A stretch of 64,000 nt of DNA from Leptospira licerasiae serovar Varillal str. VAR 010 (GTDB lineage Bacteria; Spirochaetota; Leptospiria; Leptospirales; Leptospiraceae): positions 248,001 through 312,000 of the forward strand of contig NZ_AHOO02000013.1 in NCBI RefSeq assembly GCF_000244755.1, read 5' to 3'. The translations under genes were made by a program, and so were the position numbers. The notes under the pieces are model-generated. The model was not told the origin of the DNA and ran no database searches. It was given only the letters and a program-made list of their open reading frames with translations. Of the stretch, positions 29,771 through 40,671 are shown piece by piece. Each line of letters begins with the position of its first letter. The first letter of the stretch is position 1.

Positions 29771-30754
29771 GTGCAAATTTTCAAACATATTCTATTTTTC
29801 ATTTTAGCACTTTTAATTTGCGAAGGGATCGCTGCCGGAGCCTCTGCATGGTCTTTTTTGGAATCTTCTCTTGCATCTTTTGAGCAGATCAAAAATCTTT
29901 CGGACCAAAGAGCCAGAGATACAATCGGCGCAATTTCCAAATCCAGCGAAGGAAAATTAAGCAAAGATAAACTGGAAGATCTGAACTTTGCATTCACTAG
30001 GCTCGTAAAGGTAACGTCAGGAGATAAGGAAGGATTCATTATTTCCGAGATCAGTATGGCAGATGATTCAGGGATCGTTCTTGCATCATCTAACGAAGAT
30101 TATGTGTCCGATCCAAGAGCGAAAAGAAAACCGGAATCTAAGTTTTTATCTCCAAGTTATACCGCTGCACATCATTTGAGAAAATGGCAGATCGGTACTC
30201 CCATCCTTTTGGGAGAAAAGAATACGTTCCAGAACGATAAATTGATGCAGATCGTTTCTCCTTATTTTCCTGAAATTTCCGAGCCGAGTGTTCTGCTTTC
30301 CATGGCCGTATACCATCCGGAAAAATTGGAAAGAGTGGCTTCTCTTCATATGAAATACGAAAGAGGGAATTTTGCACATTTTGTGAAGATCCAGACAGAG
30401 TTATTCTGGTGGACCTTACAAAATAACGCGATCATCGCACTTATCTGCGCTCTTATATTAGGATTTTCTCATTTATTAATTAAGAGTGTCCGCACTTCTT
30501 TTACGCAGGACGGAAAGTATATTGCGGATCCTTCCGCTCCTCCATTATGGGAGAAGGTTGACTTTGCACAAACTCAAGGGCCTATTCGCTGGCGAGAAAA
30601 TGCTCCTGCTTCTTCTACTCCTTTCCAAAGTCAACCGGCACCTGCGAGTGTAGAGAGAAGTATTCCTGTTCCGCCGCCAGCTTCATCTATTCCGCAAGCG
30701 CAAGCGGTGAATCGGGAGAAAGCGGAAATTATAGACGCTATTTATCTAGGATAA
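29771..30754 (+). CDS. Two-pass membrane sensor-like protein, unknown
   Basis: 327 residues, GTG start with GAGAGG seven bases upstream. TM1 at about 5-27, an extracytoplasmic domain to about 215, TM2 at about 217-237, and a cytoplasmic Pro/Ala/Ser-rich tail (PVPPPASSIPQAQA) ending in EIIDAIYLG. The extracytoplasmic part (RDTIGAISKSSEG, DDSGIVLASSNEDY) resembles Cache/PAS-like sensor domains of chemoreceptors, but no kinase or signalling domain follows. The STAS gene starts five bases later, so the two are probably one signalling unit. Confidence 0.7.
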   Translation: MQIFKHILFFILALLICEGIAAGASAWSFLESSLASFEQIKNLSDQRARDTIGAISKSSEGKLSKDKLEDLNFAFTRLVKVTSGDKEGFIISEISMADDSGIVLASSNEDYVSDPRAKRKPESKFLSPSYTAAHHLRKWQIGTPILLGEKNTFQNDKLMQIVSPYFPEISEPSVLLSMAVYHPEKLERVASLHMKYERGNFAHFVKIQTELFWWTLQNNAIIALICALILGFSHLLIKSVRTSFTQDGKYIADPSAPPLWEKVDFAQTQGPIRWRENAPASSTPFQSQPAPASVERSIPVPPPASSIPQAQAVNREKAEIIDAIYLG

Positions 30755-30759
30755 ACTTT

Positions 30760-31464
30760 TTGGAAATTCATACTACAAAACTGGGACATATTTTGAAGGT
30801 AACCCCCAAAGGGGTTCTGGATTCCTATTCTGCATTCGATCTGGTACGTTTTATCAAAACTCGCTGGGAAGAAGGGGAAAGACTTGTGTTAGTCAATTCC
30901 CGTTTTGTGGAGTATATAGAAGAGGATGGGATTTCCGCACTCGTAGAATTAAAGAACTTCTTTGAAAAATTCGGCGGCAATATTGCATTCAGCGATTGGA
31001 ATGAAGAAGGTTTATTGATTTTAGGATTATTCGGTCTGAACAAGAGCCAAAACTTTTTTGCCCACGAAAAAGAAGCGGAAGTTTGGCTTTCTTCTTTAAA
31101 GATCGAGGATAGAAGAACTATATCCGAAAAGTCGGAGAATATTTCTTCGCTCAGACAAACTAAACCGATCCAGTTTTATTCTAGTCCTTCTTCTTCTTTG
31201 ACTAAGTCGGACGTGTATGTTCCCGAGATCAGTACTGTTCCGATCCCTGGACAAGAACCTACTGAGAAGACGAAGATCGGAAAGGATCTGGATCATTCTT
31301 TGGAACAAGCGCGAAACATCCAAGAAAGAGTATTGTACTGCGAATCTTGTAGAGCAAGACTTAGGATCAAGAGTCTTGGCCGCCACCAATGTCCTAATTG
31401 TGGAATTCAGTTTGACGTGAGTCGGACCGGCGGAGTTCGATACTTAGAGAAACTATTAAGTTAG
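30760..31464 (+). CDS. STAS domain protein with C-terminal zinc ribbon
   Basis: 234 residues. Residues 1-113 form a STAS (anti-sigma-factor antagonist) domain, KVTPKGVLDSYSAFDLVRF and VEYIEEDGISALVELK; at the usual phospho-Ser site there is D56. A disordered Ser/Pro/Thr-rich linker (about 115-185) leads to a C4 zinc ribbon with C194, C197, C211 and C214 (YCESCRARL, HQCPNCGIQF). The TTG start lies five bases after the membrane sensor gene. It may bind partners constitutively rather than being phospho-switched (inference). Confidence 0.82.
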   Translation: MEIHTTKLGHILKVTPKGVLDSYSAFDLVRFIKTRWEEGERLVLVNSRFVEYIEEDGISALVELKNFFEKFGGNIAFSDWNEEGLLILGLFGLNKSQNFFAHEKEAEVWLSSLKIEDRRTISEKSENISSLRQTKPIQFYSSPSSSLTKSDVYVPEISTVPIPGQEPTEKTKIGKDLDHSLEQARNIQERVLYCESCRARLRIKSLGRHQCPNCGIQFDVSRTGGVRYLEKLLS

Positions 31465-31502
31465 TTTCAGATTAGTCGGAAACACCGACCACGTAGGATC
31501 TC

Positions 31503-33092
31503 TTGTCCCAAGCAGCCAGAAGAAGTTTCGCTCTTTCTTTTTACACCCTCGTTTCCAGAATTTTAGGAGTGTTCCGAGACCATTTTATGGCCGTATCTTT
31601 CGGGACAGGCACGGTAGCCTCCGCATTCTCGGTCGCTTATAGACTACCCAATATGTTCCGAAACCTTTTGGCAGAGGGAACTCTTTCCCAATCCTTTATG
31701 CCATTGTATTCAGACGCGGAGAAGGAAGGAGTGGTCGCCGCTCGAAAGATGAGCGGAGCAGTATTAAGTTTTCTTTTCGTAATCCTTCTAAGTTTCGTAG
31801 TGATCGTATTTACGTTTTCACCTTTTGCTTTGCCTATATTGGTAGGAGGGACAGCGGAATATTCAGGGCTCGTAGTAGAGCTTACCTATATTCTATTTTT
31901 CTTAATCGTTACCGCAAGTTTGTCTTCGATCTATATGGCGATTTCCAACGTCAAAAATAGATTTTTTGTTCCTTCTCTTTCTCCTATAATTCTTAATTTA
32001 AGTTATCTCACTGTGTTTTTGGGAGTTTTCCCTTTTGTGCATTGGGAACTTTTGACTAAGGTAAGAGTTCTCTGTTTTGCGATCGTAGGAGGAGGGATCA
32101 TACAGTTGGCCGTCCAAGCCTGGTATGTTTCTAAGAACGGAGAAGGCCCGATATTCTCCTGGAATTATAAACATCCGGCTATCTTAAAAATATTTAAACT
32201 AATGTTGCCTGCCACTGTAGGTGGCGGTTTTTACCAATTAGGGCTTTTAGTGGATATATTTTTAGCTAATTATGTGCAGAATACGAATCCAGGCTTAGGT
32301 GCCGTTGTTAGTTTGGATTATGCGCAGAGATTGGTGCAACTTCCTACTGGGATTATAGGCGTGGCACTTGCTACTACAACCTTACCGGCTTTACTTTCAT
32401 CCTTAAAAGAAGATAAACATTCCGAAGTCCCTAAGGAAATGTTAGGAGTTTTAGGATTTGCAGCATTCTTAACTGCACCTGCCGCTTTGGGGATCGGGAT
32501 TTTGGCTGGGCCGATCTTGGATTCCATTTATTACGGAGGTAGATGGGACCATCTTGCTACGGAAACTACGATCTTACCTTTGATATTCTATTCTTTGGCA
32601 GTTCCATTCTACAGCATGAATAAGGTTTTGATCTCCACCTATTATGCATTCCAAGATACCAAAACTCCTTTGAGGGTTCAAGCTTTCACATTTATACTGA
32701 ACTTAACCTTGAATTTTTCGCTCATATTTTATCTGAAACATTCCGCAATCGCGTTGGCATCCGCAGTCTCTACTCTGATAACCTGGACTTTGTTATCCAG
32801 CAACTTGAGAAAACATAGGGTGGCCTTTCCCTGGGAAGGCTTTCTTTCTAAAATTGCGAAGTTAGTTGTACCACTTTTGGCGATGGCCGTATTCTTATTT
32901 TTCTACAAGGAAATGGTCCATCCTTGGGCTTTGGGTTTCCTTTCGGAGAGAGGTTTAAGTTATGCGAATTCTTCCAGACTCTCTCTTTCCGCCGCAGTTA
33001 TTCCCGGCATGGCAATTTTTTTCCTGATCAGTCTGCTTTTGGGCTTGGAAGAGATAAGGTTAATAGCTGGAAAAATATTTCGTAAGAAGTAA
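31503..33092 (+). CDS. murJ: Lipid II flippase MurJ
   Basis: MOP-family flippase that moves the peptidoglycan precursor lipid II across the inner membrane. 529 residues with about fourteen hydrophobic segments; conserved N-terminus SRILGVFRDHFMAVSFG, AYRLPNMFRNLLAEGTLSQ and the later YYAFQDTKTPLRV. TTG start at 31503. DUF167 gene follows after two bases. Confidence 0.95.
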   Translation: MSQAARRSFALSFYTLVSRILGVFRDHFMAVSFGTGTVASAFSVAYRLPNMFRNLLAEGTLSQSFMPLYSDAEKEGVVAARKMSGAVLSFLFVILLSFVVIVFTFSPFALPILVGGTAEYSGLVVELTYILFFLIVTASLSSIYMAISNVKNRFFVPSLSPIILNLSYLTVFLGVFPFVHWELLTKVRVLCFAIVGGGIIQLAVQAWYVSKNGEGPIFSWNYKHPAILKIFKLMLPATVGGGFYQLGLLVDIFLANYVQNTNPGLGAVVSLDYAQRLVQLPTGIIGVALATTTLPALLSSLKEDKHSEVPKEMLGVLGFAAFLTAPAALGIGILAGPILDSIYYGGRWDHLATETTILPLIFYSLAVPFYSMNKVLISTYYAFQDTKTPLRVQAFTFILNLTLNFSLIFYLKHSAIALASAVSTLITWTLLSSNLRKHRVAFPWEGFLSKIAKLVVPLLAMAVFLFFYKEMVHPWALGFLSERGLSYANSSRLSLSAAVIPGMAIFFLISLLLGLEEIRLIAGKIFRKK

Positions 33093-33094
33093 TT

Positions 33095-33334
33095 TTGCCC
33101 GGAAGATCTCCGGTGAAAATTCAGGTCAGAGTAAAGCCGAATTCTAAAAAACCGTCCGTGACTAAAGCGGAAGATGGCGTTTGGATCGTCGCAGTAAAAG
33201 AGCCTGCTACCGAAGGTAAGGCAAATGATGCTGTAGTCCGAGCGGTTGCGGAAGAACTGGGACTGGCGCCTTCTAAGGTAAAAATCCTCAGGGGAGAAAA
33301 GGGTAAGTTAAAACTTCTGGAAGTTTATGATTAG
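33095..33334 (+). CDS. DUF167/YggU family protein
   Basis: 79 residues of the YggU family: VRVKPNSKKPSV, the conserved EPATEGKANDAVVRAVAEEL and KVKILRGEKGKLKLLEV. Small cytoplasmic protein of unknown function. TTG start at 33095; stop overlaps the giant gene by eight bases. Confidence 0.93.
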   Translation: MPGRSPVKIQVRVKPNSKKPSVTKAEDGVWIVAVKEPATEGKANDAVVRAVAEELGLAPSKVKILRGEKGKLKLLEVYD

Positions 33335-36300
33335 GGATTTTTCGAAACTCAGACAAATTTCATTCCTAATTTCCGTTCTCATTGTTTGTTTTCATTCTTG
33401 GGAGTTAGGTGCGGTCGACTACTTCGATACTTTAACTGCCGAAAAAAAACCTATCTTAGGGAGTGATAAAGAGGATAAGTATCGGTTCAGACTTCCTCCT
33501 TTTGCCAGCGAAGAGTATTGGGGACCGCATTATTCTTTAAATATTCTCGTTCTTTATACCCGAACAAATTATCCTAAGTTTACTCAAACCAGTTTTTTTC
33601 CTCTCATCGATCATTTATCCGCAAAGGAAAATGAATCTTTTAGATCTTATTTTTTTCCTCTTTATTATGCACAACGGATCCAGAACCCTCAGTCCGATTC
33701 GGGCGTGAACTTTTCTTTATTTCATTACAATTCATACGAATCAAGGGGAGAAAAATTTTCGGAGAGTTGGGTGTCTTTTCCTTCTTTTCTCCCTTTGTTC
33801 GGTAGAAGCAAAACGATCGAAAGCGGCAAAGAAGAATCCTTTTATTTTGCGGTTCCTTTTCTATTTTTTCGGAATCGAAACTTGAACGACGATTGGAACC
33901 ATTTTTTGATCTTTCATTGGGGAGAAGACAGAGAGTCTTCTTACGGTTCCATTCTCCCTTTGGTGTATTGGGGTTCCGGAAAAAGAAAATTCCATTTTAG
34001 TTTTTTTCCGATCTTCTTCTATAATACATTCTATAATTCTTATTCAGATAAAGAGAATTTTCATTTTACCGTTTTTCCGTTGTTCTCTTACAACTCTTGG
34101 GATGGGGGAGAGGAAGGCTCCTTCTTTACTCCGCTTTTCGGCCAGACTTGGAAAGAAACTCCTCAATTAGGGGGAGGAGGGAAGAATGAGGAGAAATTTT
34201 CCTATTATTTGGCATTCTTCTTAAATCGGAACTATCATGATGGAGAATTACAAAATTATAATGCGAATATCCCGATCGTATTCAATAGAAAGTGGGAAAA
34301 GGGTGGCAAATCGGACACAAACGTCTTATTGATCAGCGGCTGGAGCGCAAACGAGAAGGGAGATTATTCCTCTTCTTATTTATTTCCCTTAATGTTCCAC
34401 AAGAAGAACGAATATTTTTATCTGTTTCCCGCCTATTTCGATAATGGCACCGAAAAATTCGGTATAGTCCCTCCGTTCTATTATAGTCGGACTGCAACGG
34501 ATCTGGACTTTTACGCTTTAAATTTCTATTATACTAAGGATTGGAGGGGATCTTCCAAATTCTTATTTTTTCCGATCTATTATCATTCTTTTAAACCGGA
34601 TGAGTCGAAAGTAATCACTCCGATTTCTTATTATTATTCGGATGCATCCCAAACAAGGACGTTATTGCCTTGGTTTCTTTTTTATAGAAATAAGGAAAAG
34701 GACGCCTCGCAGAACTATTTTATCAATACCTACCTTTCCTGGGATGATCAGGGAAAATTTCAGCGTGGATTTTTCTTCCCTCTTTGGTTCTATAAGTCCG
34801 ACGATCATTTTCATTTTATTCCTTTATGGGCGAGAGGAAATCAGCCTGGGAATGAATATACTTGGATCATTCCTTTATTCACTTATTGGAATAAGAATCG
34901 GACTTGGGTTGGCCCATTTTATTCCAGAAGGAGTGAAGTAGGAGATCAATTCGATAGATGGATCTTTTTTCCGTTCTGGTATTTTTATAGGGATTCTTGG
35001 CAAGGGAGCAAGTCCGAAAGTTATACACTTCTTCCGATCTTTCAGTGGAATGATACTTCCGAATATAAGGAACTCATAACTCCTCTGTCCTATTCGAAAG
35101 AATACAAAACCAAGTTCGAAAAGTATTCATTAGTTACGTTGTATGAAAGATACGACACAGATCAGGAATCCAGAAGAAGGATATACCCTTTTTATTTTTC
35201 GAATAGCACAAACGAATATTCTTATTGGAATGTACTCGGAATTTTAGGGAGAGGTTTTGATAAGGCGGGAGATGCGAGATACAGCTATACATTTCCGTTC
35301 TACTTTTATAAAAGAGATAGTTTTCGTTTAGTTCTGCCTTTTTATTTCCGTTTCGGAAAAGATTACGATATTTACACTCATTTCGGTCTTTTTCATTATT
35401 GGAATCGTTCTGCCGAAAAGGATAATACCTGGATCTGGCCTTTATTATGGTTTTCGAATGTAGACAAGGTCCGTAAAGAAGAGTTTACGACCTGGTTTCC
35501 TTTATATTGGAATTGGGACAATCCAAGATCGAAAGGAGATATGTTCCTTCCTATTTGGTTGAACTATTACGAAGCAGATAAGTCCCTGGAATTGAGGTTA
35601 GCCTATTCTTCCTCCAAAACCCTCGGAAGTTTTACAAATTCTGCAAGTGGATCTTTAGGAGCTAATGAAAAGGATTACTATTTAGACGCGGATATCTCCT
35701 TATTCTATAATCTATTCAGTATATCTACCAGAACTTCGATCGGAAAGGAAGAGATACAATTCTGGAAAGAAAATCATCCGGTGGAATCTTCTTCTAAGAT
35801 CATTCCTGAACAAGCTCAAGAGAGCGTTTCACAGCAAAAAGACGGTCTCGGCCAATACAATCGATTAACAAGAGATAAGGTCCGCTCTTTCTTGGGAGTG
35901 AACGCTCTCTTTGGGATCTTTAGTTATGAGAAGGGCGATGATAGACGACATTTCCGACTTCTTCCTTTGAGTTGGTTTTCTTGGTCTGAAAAAACATCGG
36001 ATAAGGTTTATGCTGCCCCATTATTCTTCTGGAGTAGGATCGGAGACGAATCTTATTTTGTGCTTTTTCCTTTTTATGGAAGACAGGAACAAAAGGATAA
36101 TTTCCAAGAATCGTATCTACTTTTAGGGTTTCTCAGAGGAAAACAAGGAGAGGTAAGGGACTATTCCCTTCTTTGGCCTTTCACTCGTTTGTATTTTTCT
36201 GCGGAAGCTTGGGGATTTAGGATCTTTCCATTGGTCGCTCATGACCAATCTAAAGATCATTCTCGTACGATTTCGCCTTTATATTACAGAAAACGGATCG

Positions 36301-38276
36301 TGGAAGGAACTACTACCACCAGATCTTTTCATTCTTTACTTTTACCTCTGTTCCATTCAGGTTCGGAGTCCAGCCAAAACCAGGACCTATTCCAAGAGAA
36401 GTCATATAATCTCTTGATACCGATCTATTTGAGTTACGATTCTAAGATACAATCTTTATCCGGTGATTCTTATGAGTCCAAATTTTATACCTTATTATCC
36501 GCATATTCGAGCAGAAGAGAATTGAACGGAGAAGAATCCTCTTCTCTACTCACTCCTTTTTATTATTATTCTAGATCCAAGGGTGCCTCTGAAACTCAGG
36601 AACAAACTACCAAGGTGGACTTTTTATTTTTCCCTACGATCTATTCCAGACGAAATTCCAGTGAGAATACACTTTTTGTCTTAGGATATTATAGCGAATC
36701 TTCTCCTACCGTTTCTAAAGGGAATTTTCTGGGTTTGGTTTCTTCTGCGGAAGAGAAAAATGGAGAAAGGAGTTCTAGTCGTTTTCATATATTTCCTTTT
36801 TATTTTTCCGGCTCGGAAAAGGAAGGGGACAAGGTGCTGGAATATTATACTACCGTTCCGATCCTCTATTATGGTTATAAAAAAGGAAACAGTTCCGGAT
36901 GGAATATATTAGGAATACTGAATGGTTCCGGTTCTGATCAGGAGAGTTCTTTTGCGATTTATCCTTTTTACTCCAACAAGGAGAAAAACGTTCCTAACGT
37001 TTATAAGGAAAGAGTTACCTGGGGGCTTTTGTATTATTCGGATAGAACTGAATTCAAAGAGGGAAGTTGGAATTCATTCAATTCGAATCCCTTCGGGATC
37101 TTTTCCTCTTACGGAAGTAAAGGTTTAGAAACTAGTTCTTCTTTTTACTTTTTACCGATCCCATTCTTATATACATATTCGGAAAAACAGAGCTTGGATA
37201 ATCGGGAATATTTCAAGAGGGATGTGACCTTTTTAAAATTGATAGATTATTCCAAATACGAATCTGTTTCTCTTAAGGAAGGTAGTACCGATAAGATCGT
37301 GGATCAATGGAGGGACTTTACTGCATTCTTCCTCTTCTCAAATACGTTGCATACGGTTAAGGATCTCAAAAAGGAAGAAACGACTAGTTTGTATTTTAAG
37401 TCTTATCTTTTTCCGATCTATAGATTCGAATCGGAGAGCGATCCTTTTAAAAAGGAAAAACATTTAAACTTTTTGTTAATTACCGATTATAAATCCGGAA
37501 ATTCCGGTTTAGAAAGATTAGTGATCGGCCCCGCTTTTTATTTGGATAATTCCGAACGTACTGCTTACGGTCTCGCTCCTCTTGCATTTTATAGGAAAAG
37601 TAAAGAATCCAGATTTTGGTTCGCATTCGGCTTTTATAGTTATAAGGACAATGAGTGGGATCGTTGGGGCTTTGCGGGAATTATAGACACAAATTACGAA
37701 AGTTATCAGAAAAGAAGAAATCTGAACTTTTTCTTAGGACTGATCCATACTGAATTGGAAGAGCAAAGGACCAAGGTTGCGATCTTTGGCGGACTTTTAG
37801 GCGGATATGAAAGAAGTCCCGACTATTCGGATACGAATTTCCTTTGGTTACGTTGGAAATCGGTTCCGGGAGAGACTCTCGCAAATTTCCTTCCTGTCCT
37901 TTATTATCATTCGGATCCATCCGGAACGGCAACTTTGATACCGCCAGTTTTAGGATATTTCTCCTCCGAAAAAGACGGAAGATTCGATATGTTAGGTCTA
38001 GGATTATTATATTATAGAAATCAAAAAATTTCCAAAGAAGAGGATCTAATGCTCGTAGGTCCTGGATTATTCTACTACAGACAGTACGGGAATAATATGA
38101 ACGGCTTACACGCGATGGGAATTTTAGCAATCCCTGGAATGGGAGGTCTTCTTTGGGATTGGGAATATGAGACCAAGACCAAATACAGTAAATACTCTAT
38201 TCTAAATTTATTATATAGCCACACGATCACTAAGGACGGAAACGAGATCGATAGAGTGCTCGGCATTAAGTTATAA
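33327..38276 (+). CDS. Giant exported protein of aromatic-proline repeats, unknown
   Basis: 1649 residues. A signal peptide (QISFLISVLIVCFHSWELGA, cleavage near residue 29-30) precedes a mature chain that is one long series of short units, each with an aromatic-hydrophobic-Pro core such as FFPLYY, ILPLVY, FFPIFF, VFPLFS, LFPLMF or FFPIYY. By eye I count roughly 48 such cores, most 20-35 residues apart, with Tyr, Phe, Trp and Ser strongly enriched and charged stretches between. Alternating hydrophobic and polar residues suggest beta strands, so a very large beta-solenoid or outer-membrane barrel-like protein is possible (inference). No known domain is visible. ATG overlaps DUF167; a terminator follows. 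Confidence 0.85.
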   Translation: MIRDFSKLRQISFLISVLIVCFHSWELGAVDYFDTLTAEKKPILGSDKEDKYRFRLPPFASEEYWGPHYSLNILVLYTRTNYPKFTQTSFFPLIDHLSAKENESFRSYFFPLYYAQRIQNPQSDSGVNFSLFHYNSYESRGEKFSESWVSFPSFLPLFGRSKTIESGKEESFYFAVPFLFFRNRNLNDDWNHFLIFHWGEDRESSYGSILPLVYWGSGKRKFHFSFFPIFFYNTFYNSYSDKENFHFTVFPLFSYNSWDGGEEGSFFTPLFGQTWKETPQLGGGGKNEEKFSYYLAFFLNRNYHDGELQNYNANIPIVFNRKWEKGGKSDTNVLLISGWSANEKGDYSSSYLFPLMFHKKNEYFYLFPAYFDNGTEKFGIVPPFYYSRTATDLDFYALNFYYTKDWRGSSKFLFFPIYYHSFKPDESKVITPISYYYSDASQTRTLLPWFLFYRNKEKDASQNYFINTYLSWDDQGKFQRGFFFPLWFYKSDDHFHFIPLWARGNQPGNEYTWIIPLFTYWNKNRTWVGPFYSRRSEVGDQFDRWIFFPFWYFYRDSWQGSKSESYTLLPIFQWNDTSEYKELITPLSYSKEYKTKFEKYSLVTLYERYDTDQESRRRIYPFYFSNSTNEYSYWNVLGILGRGFDKAGDARYSYTFPFYFYKRDSFRLVLPFYFRFGKDYDIYTHFGLFHYWNRSAEKDNTWIWPLLWFSNVDKVRKEEFTTWFPLYWNWDNPRSKGDMFLPIWLNYYEADKSLELRLAYSSSKTLGSFTNSASGSLGANEKDYYLDADISLFYNLFSISTRTSIGKEEIQFWKENHPVESSSKIIPEQAQESVSQQKDGLGQYNRLTRDKVRSFLGVNALFGIFSYEKGDDRRHFRLLPLSWFSWSEKTSDKVYAAPLFFWSRIGDESYFVLFPFYGRQEQKDNFQESYLLLGFLRGKQGEVRDYSLLWPFTRLYFSAEAWGFRIFPLVAHDQSKDHSRTISPLYYRKRIVEGTTTTRSFHSLLLPLFHSGSESSQNQDLFQEKSYNLLIPIYLSYDSKIQSLSGDSYESKFYTLLSAYSSRRELNGEESSSLLTPFYYYSRSKGASETQEQTTKVDFLFFPTIYSRRNSSENTLFVLGYYSESSPTVSKGNFLGLVSSAEEKNGERSSSRFHIFPFYFSGSEKEGDKVLEYYTTVPILYYGYKKGNSSGWNILGILNGSGSDQESSFAIYPFYSNKEKNVPNVYKERVTWGLLYYSDRTEFKEGSWNSFNSNPFGIFSSYGSKGLETSSSFYFLPIPFLYTYSEKQSLDNREYFKRDVTFLKLIDYSKYESVSLKEGSTDKIVDQWRDFTAFFLFSNTLHTVKDLKKEETTSLYFKSYLFPIYRFESESDPFKKEKHLNFLLITDYKSGNSGLERLVIGPAFYLDNSERTAYGLAPLAFYRKSKESRFWFAFGFYSYKDNEWDRWGFAGIIDTNYESYQKRRNLNFFLGLIHTELEEQRTKVAIFGGLLGGYERSPDYSDTNFLWLRWKSVPGETLANFLPVLYYHSDPSGTATLIPPVLGYFSSEKDGRFDMLGLGLLYYRNQKISKEEDLMLVGPGLFYYRQYGNNMNGLHAMGILAIPGMGGLLWDWEYETKTKYSKYSILNLLYSHTITKDGNEIDRVLGIKL

Positions 38277-38306
38277 AAAAAGCCGAGGTGGAAACCTCGG
38301 CTTTTA
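38276..38306. terminator. Bidirectional terminator between giant gene and groL
   Basis: AAAAAGCCGAGG pairs with CCTCGGCTTTT around a short loop; A and T runs flank the stem, so it can stop transcription from both sides. Confidence 0.9.
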
Positions 38307-38331
38307 ACTTTTCCGAAAGGAAAGAGAGGCA

Positions 38332-39987
<1,656 letters not shown>

Positions 39988-39990
39988 CTA

Positions 39991-40278
39991 TTACTTTTTC
40001 ACGATGGCAAGAATGTCGCTTTCGCGAATGATCAGGTATTCTTTGCCGTCAGATTTAATTTCAGTTCCGGAATATTTGCCGTATAGAACGACATCACCAG
40101 CTTTAACTTCTAAAGGAACAAGCTTCCCGTCTTCATAACGTCCGCTTCCTACCTCTACAACTTTTCCCTCTTGCGGCTTTTCTTTCGCAGTATCAGGAAC
40201 GAAGATGCTGCCGATTTTTTCTTCGGCGTCTTGTTTAGGTTCAACCAGAACACGGTCGCCCAGTGGTTTAATCGCCAT
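39991..40278 (-). CDS. groS: Co-chaperonin GroES
   Basis: 95-residue heptameric lid of Gro[15 protein letters not shown] at the N-terminus, the mobile-loop region [20 protein letters not shown] and [12 protein letters not shown] are canonical. GAAAGGAGA Shine-Dalgarno precedes the ATG. First gene of the groS-groL operon. Confidence 0.98.
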   Translation of the reverse strand: MAIKPLGDRVLVEPKQDAEEKIGSIFVPDTAKEKPQEGKVVEVGSGRYEDGKLVPLEVKAGDVVLYGKYSGTEIKSDGKEYLIIRESDILAIVKK

Positions 40279-40299
40279 GACTTTCTCCTTTCAGTCTCT

Positions 40300-40326
40300 T
40301 TAGCACTTGTAATAAATGAGTGCTTG
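40300..40326 (-). promoter_or_regulatory. CIRCE operator 1 (HrcA site)
   Basis: TTAGCACTT-N9-GAGTGCTTG matches the CIRCE inverted repeat TTAGCACTC-N9-GAGTGCTAA with three mismatches, 22 bases upstream of groS. It should be bound by the heat-shock repressor HrcA. Confidence 0.9.
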
Positions 40327-40365
40327 AATATAAATTCCAGGAAATCCGAAAGACGGGTGAGCGGT

Positions 40366-40392
40366 CAAGCACTTTAAGCTTAAGAGTGCTAA
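40366..40392 (-). promoter_or_regulatory. CIRCE operator 2 (HrcA site)
   Basis: CAAGCACTT-N9-GAGTGCTAA; right half is perfect. Its centre is 66 bases from CIRCE 1. Two tandem sites suggest tighter HrcA control or DNA looping. Confidence 0.85.
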
Positions 40393-40485
40393 AATATTGC
40401 CCAAATTCCTTTTAAACCCTCAAATTTTTCATTTCCCGTTTTTTAGAGAGAAGAGTCTAAGGGGGACTGGGCGGCTCCTCGGACC

Positions 40486-40543
40486 GGGCTTACTCCGGGT
40501 TCGCGCATTCGCGCTCATCCAGGCTTCGCCTGGACTAAAGCCC
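40486..40543. repeat. Palindromic structured intergenic element
   Basis: GGGCTT (40486-40491) pairs with AAGCCC (40538-40543) as an outer stem enclosing two hairpins: GCGC-ATTC-GCGC (40503-40514) and TCCAGGC-TTC-GCCTGGA (40518-40534). It is far more GC-rich than its surroundings and lies with the repeat at 40572 in the 363-base gap between groS and the photolyase. No gene is visible in that gap. Confidence 0.6.
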
Positions 40544-40571
40544 TTCGTATCCCTGCCGCGTTAGCTACCAA

Positions 40572-40646
40572 GAAATAGACACGCAGAGACGCGAAGCCGC
40601 AGAGGAGTTTCATAAAGACCTTCGCGACTTTACGCCTCTGCGTGAT
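40572..40646. repeat. Intergenic inverted repeat, family copy 4
   Basis: Short complete copy: CACGCAGAGACGCGAAGCC (about 40579-40597) and the complementary TTCGCGACTTTACGCCTCTG then CGTG, separated by about 25 bases. It ends in front of the photolyase gene and covers the GTG at 40642, which argues against that GTG as its start. Confidence 0.75.
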
Positions 40647-40671
40647 AAAAAGAAAAAAAGGATATTATCAT

